Part shown: positions 59,474 to 64,000 of the stretch, piece after piece
Position numbering within the stretch: position 1 is the stretch's first letter
Layout: each line of letters starts with the position of its first letter
Source: Saprospiraceae bacterium
GTDB lineage: Bacteria > Bacteroidota > Bacteroidia > Chitinophagales > Saprospiraceae
Assembly (NCBI GenBank): GCA_029263015.1
Contig: JAJCYI010000163.1
Span: 117,057 to 181,056 of the forward strand
DNA length: 64,000 nt
Direction: 5' to 3'
Made by a program: the position numbers and the translations under genes
Notes under the pieces: model-generated
Database searches by the model: none
The model's input: the letters and a program-made list of their open reading frames with translations, nothing else
What the model was told of the DNA's origin: nothing

Positions 59474-60550
59474 ATGAATATATCAATCTCCAGATCAATT
59501 ACTTCCCGCCTTTCAGAAGTTGATTTCAATAACCTTCCTTTTGGCCGTATTTTTTCCGATCACATGTTTGTCTGCGACTATGAAAACGGAGCTTGGCAAA
59601 ACCCCGAAATTATCCCTTTCCAAGACTTTTCCATGCACCCGGCTTCTATGGTACTGCATTATGGCCAGGCCATATTTGAAGGTATGAAAGCTTCAAAAAA
59701 CATAGATGGCGAGCCCATGTTCTTCCGTCCAGAACTTCATGCTGCCCGAATAAATGCATCGGCCCGCCGAATCTGCATGCCTGATTTTCCAGAAGACCTT
59801 TTCCTTGACGCCATTCATAAACTAGTGGACATTGACCAAGGATGGATACCTCCTCAGGAAGGCAGTGCACTGTATATTCGTCCAACGATGATAGCCACCG
59901 ATCAATTTATTGGAGTGAAGCCATCAAGTACCTATCGGTTTTTCATATTTACCTGCCCGGTCGGGCCTTATTATTCTGCTCCTGTAAAACTTTGGGCCGA
60001 TACAGAATACATCCGTGCAGCCATGGGCGGAACGGGTGAAGCAAAATACGCTGGCAATTATGGGGCTGCCCTTTTACCTGCTCAATTGGCCCAGGAAAAA
60101 GGCTACGACCAAGTACTTTGGCTCGATGCAAAAGAATTTAAATACATCCAGGAATGTGGCACCATGAACATTATGTTCGTGATTGACGGCACGGTTTATA
60201 CGCCACCTTTGTACGGAACCATACTGAAAGGAATCACCCGCAATAGTTCCATACAAATCCTGCGCGATGCCGGTTACAATGTTGTTGAAAAGCAAATAAC
60301 CATTGTCGAAGTGGTCGAGGCTTATGAAAATGGCACATTGCAAGAAGCATTTGGGGTCGGAACTGCCGCCGTTGTTTCGCATGTATCTGTCATCGGATAC
60401 AAAGACAAAGTGTTGGAACTGCCACCTCTTGGCGAACGCGAAGTAGGTGAGTTTATCAAAGCCAGCATCAATGGCTTGCGCTCCGGTAAGGTTAAAGATA
60501 CAAGAAGTTGGGTAGTGCCCGTAGGCAATCAAGTTGCTGAACCAGCCTGA
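59474..60550 (+). CDS. ilvE: Branched-chain amino-acid aminotransferase
   Basis: 358 residues of the fold type IV PLP family. It catalyses the last step of leucine, isoleucine and valine synthesis with glutamate as donor. Visible are FEGMKASKNIDGEPMFFRPELHAARINASARR, the PLP lysine in TGEAKYAGNYGA (about residue 195), ECGTMNIMFVIDG and the C-terminal EAFGVGTAAVVSHV. ATG 59474 is used instead of an in-frame TTG at 59465. Confidence 0.95.
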   Translation: MNISISRSITSRLSEVDFNNLPFGRIFSDHMFVCDYENGAWQNPEIIPFQDFSMHPASMVLHYGQAIFEGMKASKNIDGEPMFFRPELHAARINASARRICMPDFPEDLFLDAIHKLVDIDQGWIPPQEGSALYIRPTMIATDQFIGVKPSSTYRFFIFTCPVGPYYSAPVKLWADTEYIRAAMGGTGEAKYAGNYGAALLPAQLAQEKGYDQVLWLDAKEFKYIQECGTMNIMFVIDGTVYTPPLYGTILKGITRNSSIQILRDAGYNVVEKQITIVEVVEAYENGTLQEAFGVGTAAVVSHVSVIGYKDKVLELPPLGEREVGEFIKASINGLRSGKVKDTRSWVVPVGNQVAEPA

Positions 60551-60596
60551 AAAGATGGTAGCTGTGAGAAGGCCAAAGTTGGTAGGGAATTCGGTA

Positions 60597-60658
60597 TATC
60601 GGTTTAGGGTGTAAAGGTTTAACGGCTATTCAATAAACCTTTACACCCTAAACCGATA
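60597..60658. terminator. 25-bp inverted repeat after ilvE
   Basis: Perfect arms 60597-60621 and 60634-60658 (tatcggtttagggtgtaaag type) with a 12-nt loop, about 50 bases after the ilvE stop. Weaker complementarity continues outwards. It could end ilvE or be a repeat element. Confidence 0.6.
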
Positions 60659-60853
60659 CACCAAATTCCTCATTGTCCCTTAACTAAATTTTAAAATGCC
60701 AGTCTTTATGCCTGGCAATTTTTTTTGTTGGAATTAATGCTGAATCATTTAAATGGGAAGATATTATTTAAATGATCTCTAATTGTCTACATGCAACCAT
60801 AGACATTGATAAATTCCAACTTACATTTGTGTTTTTAAAATATTTTGTCCTCC

Positions 60854-62386
60854 ATGACCATTCTTGTAAATTCCATTTTCGCCTTATACATTCTCACGCT
60901 CCTTCTGATTACTTTTTATTGTCTCATGCAATTGAACTTATTGTACAATTACAAGCGGTTTCATTGGAGACAGAAATCCAATCCTGGAAGCCCTCATCAC
61001 AATGGCAGTTTCCCTGTAGGGGCAACCATTGGTGGGGAAAACAACAAACCCAAACCCTTCCATCCTTTTGTCACGATACAGCTCCCTATTTTTAATGAAA
61101 TGTATGTAGTTGAACGGCTGATTGACAACATCATGCAGTTGGATTACCCCAAGGACCTCTTCGAGGTGCATGTGCTTGATGACAGTACAGATGACACCAT
61201 TAATATTACCAGTGATAAAGTAGCAGAATACAAAGCAAAAGGATTTCAAATAGAGCAAATCCGAAGAAAGGACAGGAAGGGCTTTAAGGCTGGAGCCCTG
61301 AAAGATGCAATGTCACTGGCCAAAGGCGAATTTATCGCCATATTCGATGCTGATTTTTTACCCAAAAAAGATTTCTTAAAAAACACTTTACACCATTTTG
61401 AAAACGAAAAAACGGGAGTAGTTCAAACAAGATGGGAGCACATCAACGAAAATTTTTCCCTCATCACCCGATTGCAAGCATTGCAGTTGAACGTGCATTT
61501 CCGTATCGAACAACAAGGACGGAAAAGCGGAAATTACTTATTGCAATTCAACGGGACAGCTGGTATTTGGAGGCGGGAAACCATCAACGATGCCGGCGGT
61601 TGGGAAGCAGATACGCTCACTGAGGACCTTGATTTGAGCATTCGTGCCCAGTTGAAAGGTTGGGAAATAGTCTATCTGGAAGAGATTGGTTCACCTGCGG
61701 AATTACCTGCCGAAATGAACGGCTTGAAATCACAACAGTTCCGTTGGATGAAAGGTGGCGCGGAAACAGCCCGCAAAATGCTGCCGACCATTTGGCAATC
61801 CAAACTGACATTGGGCCAAAAATTCCAAGCTACCCTTCAATTGATGTCGAGTTCGATATTCGTTTGTATTTTTATTATGGGCGTACTCAGTGTACCCGCT
61901 TTGTTCCTACTCGGCCAATGGAAGTTTGGCGCCGATTTCATGTCGTGGGGTTTGTCAGGTTTCTTTGCCTTCCTGCTCGTGCAGTATGTTGCCAATGTAG
62001 AAGCACCCGCCAGGGAAGGGAGTTACTGGAGAAGACTATTCAAGTTCATTGTGCTTTTCCCACTTTTCCTCTCACTGAGCATGGGGCTTTCACTGCACAA
62101 TACCGTGGCCGTTTTGCAAGGCTGGTTGGGCAAACAATCCGCATTCATCCGCACCCCAAAATTCAACATCCAGAACCTGAAAGATTCCTTCCGCCAACAC
62201 CAATACATGGCCACCAAAATTACTTGGACAACCTTCTTTGAAGGGGTGCTCGCCGTTTATTTTTTGGCTGCCATAATTTTTGGGTACGATACGCAAAAAA
62301 TCTCTTTTTTGCTGCTTCACGTATTACTGGCAATAGGGTATGGAACGACCTTTTTCTACACTTTGAAGCACCTGAAGTATAAGTGA
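60854..62386 (+). CDS. Membrane GT2 glycosyltransferase (cellulose synthase-like)
   Basis: 510 residues. One N-terminal helix (about 8-30), a cytosolic GT2 domain (about 75-300) and three to four C-terminal helices (about 335-505). Motifs: FVTIQLPIFNEMYVVERLIDNI, VHVLDDSTDDT, FDADFLPKKD, TLTEDLDLSIRAQLKGW and QQFRWMKGGAE (the QxxRW motif of processive transferases). It likely makes or decorates a beta-linked surface polysaccharide or glycolipid. ATG 60854 follows a TACATTTG box at 60822-60829. Confidence 0.9.
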   Translation: MTILVNSIFALYILTLLLITFYCLMQLNLLYNYKRFHWRQKSNPGSPHHNGSFPVGATIGGENNKPKPFHPFVTIQLPIFNEMYVVERLIDNIMQLDYPKDLFEVHVLDDSTDDTINITSDKVAEYKAKGFQIEQIRRKDRKGFKAGALKDAMSLAKGEFIAIFDADFLPKKDFLKNTLHHFENEKTGVVQTRWEHINENFSLITRLQALQLNVHFRIEQQGRKSGNYLLQFNGTAGIWRRETINDAGGWEADTLTEDLDLSIRAQLKGWEIVYLEEIGSPAELPAEMNGLKSQQFRWMKGGAETARKMLPTIWQSKLTLGQKFQATLQLMSSSIFVCIFIMGVLSVPALFLLGQWKFGADFMSWGLSGFFAFLLVQYVANVEAPAREGSYWRRLFKFIVLFPLFLSLSMGLSLHNTVAVLQGWLGKQSAFIRTPKFNIQNLKDSFRQHQYMATKITWTTFFEGVLAVYFLAAIIFGYDTQKISFLLLHVLLAIGYGTTFFYTLKHLKYK

Positions 62387-62488
62387 TCGGTTTTGTGATA
62401 TGAAAAATGTAAAAGTGCAGACGGCCAATCATTGTGACTAAATCGATAACTTACCTTGTTTTTTAATAAGGCAATCTGAATTATGTTA

Positions 62489-62646
62489 CGGTGCGCTGCA
62501 CCTTTTCTGCTATCTCATTTTAATTTCTTCTACCAATGTTTCGCCGCTCTGCGGCTACCTCGGCCTTAGTCCACAATAGCCGCAGAGCGGCGAAACATTG
62601 GTAGAGAGGCACAAATTCATTACAGTCTACAAGGTGCAGCGCACCG
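62489..62646. repeat. Nested palindrome, 158 bp, upstream of rsgA
   Basis: Outer arms cggtgcgctgcacctt (62489-62504) and complement (62631-62646) are each a small hairpin (ggtgc-gct-gcacc). Inner perfect 28-bp arms (62530-62557 and 62577-62604) each contain gccgc-tct-gcggc. On the minus strand the left inner arm begins GTAG then the hairpin, as in REP elements. No coding capacity. Confidence 0.8.
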
Positions 62647-62738
62647 AAATTGATTTTCATAATATTCCACGGGATTCGTCAAAGAGCCAAAAAAAATCAG
62701 ATTAAACGCTTTCTGAACGCTTTTCTTTTCCTTTCGGT

Positions 62739-62746
62739 TAAATTTG
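62739..62746 (+). promoter_or_regulatory. -7 box of rsgA
   Basis: TAAATTTG fits TAnnTTTG and lies 48 bases before the TTG start of rsgA. It overlaps the longest open frame (from 62744), which argues that translation does not begin there. Confidence 0.5.
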
Positions 62747-62794
62747 CCACTTTATAGCGTAGAAATTAATCTACAGTTAAACTCCATTCTAAAT

Positions 62795-63739
62795 TTGATA
62801 AAAGGAACAGTTATTAAATCTACGGGCAGTTGGTACAACGTCCGCTTAGAAGATGGGAACGTTTTGGAATGTCGCATCATCGGCAAATTCCGCCTTGGCA
62901 AACTCAAATTGACCAATCCAATTGCTGTCGGCGATGAGGTAAAAGTAGCAGTTGAGAACGAGGGAAAAGGAATGATTAAAGAAATCCTCCCTCGCAAAAA
63001 TTACGTTGTCCGCCAATCGCCACGCCAAAAGCAAAACCTTCACTTATTAGCTAGCAATGTCGATCAGGCAGTCGTAATTGTCACCATCGTTTCCCCTAAC
63101 TTGAAACAGGGCTTTATCGACCGCTTTTTATTGATGACCGAGCCTTATAATATTCCAACCTGTATTGTATTCAATAAAGCAGATGTTTATACGGAAGAGG
63201 ATCTTGAGATTTTTGGGGCACTTAAATACATTTACGAAAAAATAGGCTACCAAGTACTGCTCGTTTCCGCACTGGAAAATGAGGGGATTGATTCATTTAA
63301 AGAGCTTTTGAAAGATAAAACGACCCTTATCGGTGGTCAATCAGGTGTGGGAAAATCCACTCTTGTAACCGCTACACAGCCTCATCTTGAGATCCGCACC
63401 ACCGAAATCTCTGATTATACTGGCAAAGGACAGCACACAACTACGTTCGCAGAGATGTTCCCGCTCAGCTTTGGCGGATACATCATCGACACGCCCGGCA
63501 TCAAGACCCTCTCGTTCAGCAATCTTGCACCTGCCGATGTTGCCCATAATTTCCGGGAGTTTTTTGCAACCTCGCCCGATTGCAAATTTGGTGGCCAATG
63601 CCTCCACAACAACGAGCCTGACTGTGCGGTAAAAACTGCCGTAGAAGAAGGGGGCATCAGCGTATTGCGCTACCAAAACTACCTTGCCATTTTAGAAGAA
63701 ATAGAAGAACAGAACTATTGGGAAAGACATAAGATGTAG
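62795..63739 (+). CDS. rsgA: Small ribosomal subunit biogenesis GTPase RsgA
   Basis: 314 residues. RsgA checks the decoding centre of the 30S subunit late in assembly. It has the permuted GTPase order: an N-terminal OB fold (IKGTVIKSTGSWYNVRLEDG, about 1-70), G4 NKAD (about 130), then G1 GGQSGVGKST (about 182-191), G3 DTPGIKTL (about 235) and a C-terminal zinc motif CKFGGQCLHNNEPDCAV. TTG at 62795 gives the family start MIKGTVIKSTGSWY; the upstream TTG (62744) would start inside the promoter. Confidence 0.92.
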   Translation: MIKGTVIKSTGSWYNVRLEDGNVLECRIIGKFRLGKLKLTNPIAVGDEVKVAVENEGKGMIKEILPRKNYVVRQSPRQKQNLHLLASNVDQAVVIVTIVSPNLKQGFIDRFLLMTEPYNIPTCIVFNKADVYTEEDLEIFGALKYIYEKIGYQVLLVSALENEGIDSFKELLKDKTTLIGGQSGVGKSTLVTATQPHLEIRTTEISDYTGKGQHTTTFAEMFPLSFGGYIIDTPGIKTLSFSNLAPADVAHNFREFFATSPDCKFGGQCLHNNEPDCAVKTAVEEGGISVLRYQNYLAILEEIEEQNYWERHKM

Positions 63740-63867
63740 GTTTTAGCAACAGGGCTTTTGACGTGATTATTTTAAGTATTCCGTTTGTTGGATTTGGAAA
63801 AATTTCAATATCCTCAGACCTTAAATAAACACTAATAATAACGTGAGTTCTGGATAGCCATCTTATT

Positions 63868-64000
63868 GTCCCGTTAGGGACGGAACATGGGTAGCCAAGC
63901 ATTTGCAGGGGTTTTTCGTCGTGCCGTAGGTACGCAACGTGGAAAATGTTACGTACCTACGGCACGAAAAATACCGTTGGTTTGGCATTGCTACCCATGT
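63868..64000. repeat. Composite palindromic repeat, cut by the window edge
   Basis: A hairpin gtcccgttagggac (63868-63881), then GGGTAG (63889-63894) within outer arm acatgggtagc (63885-63895, complement at 63990-64000), and a central stem cgtgccgtaggtacg (63920-63934 with 63952-63966). The central part and the hairpin-plus-GGGTAG arms match the element at 2746-2942. A complementary hairpin should follow just beyond base 64000. Confidence 0.75.

Larger units (their letters stand above)
62387..62794. other. Gap between GT2 gene and rsgA
   Basis: 408 bases without a gene. It holds the nested palindrome described separately (62489-62646) and the rsgA promoter. Confidence 0.6.

Noticed and set aside
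1..64000. CRISPR arrays
   Set aside because: All repeats found are inverted or composite; no evenly spaced direct repeats with unique spacers were seen.

Overview
The window looks like chromosomal DNA of a Bacteroidota bacterium, most likely a Saprospiria-type lineage (inference from gene content only). The pointers are a protein with a type IX secretion C-terminal sorting domain, a TonB-dependent receptor with an N-terminal carboxypeptidase-like repeat, a Bacteroidetes-type putative porin, a one-protein hybrid two-component regulator (propeller, kinase, receiver, AraC), weak Shine-Dalgarno signals and -7 boxes of the form TAnnTTTG.

Layout. 0-11 kb: the tail of an unknown gene, an AraC regulator, secreted proteins (lipoprotein, DUF3179, rhodanese), a membrane patatin, peptidyl-tRNA hydrolase, two AAA ATPases with nuclease-like tails, a nucleotidase and a GtrA protein. 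11-24 kb: the hybrid regulator and cell-surface proteins (beta-helix T9SS cargo, porin, TonB receptor). 24.7-30.1 kb: a tightly packed minus-strand operon recR - MNT nucleotidyltransferase - HEPN - PtuA-like ATPase - PtuB-like HNH nuclease - glycosyltransferase, in which defence genes sit between housekeeping genes. 30-48 kb: mostly core or envelope functions (PDH E2, OmpA, queG, UvrD/PcrA helicase, DUF1080, Omp85-type barrel, a large BNR-repeat lipoprotein). 48.5-54.5 kb: an accessory island with a truncated DUF5916 gene, an IS1-like insertion sequence with a -1 frameshift site, and an AT-rich operon of adenine methyltransferase - GHKL ATPase - AAA ATPase (split by a frameshift). It ends next to a tRNA-Phe gene. 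54.8-64 kb: core genes (tRNA-Phe, secG, rdgB, ilvE, a GT2 glycosyltransferase, rsgA).

Intergenic DNA is rich in long nested inverted repeats. One family (4.2 and 30.1 kb) has a GTAG foot followed by a short hairpin, paired in opposite orientation, which is the architecture of REP/BIME elements. A second composite palindrome family occurs at 2.7 kb and at the right edge. Three other 125-162 bp inverted repeats look MITE-like.

The two most interesting loci are the recR-coupled MNT/HEPN plus Septu-like operon and the methyltransferase-GHKL-AAA operon beside tRNA-Phe. No CRISPR array, rRNA, prophage or reverse transcriptase was seen. All functional calls come from motif reading; no database search was run.
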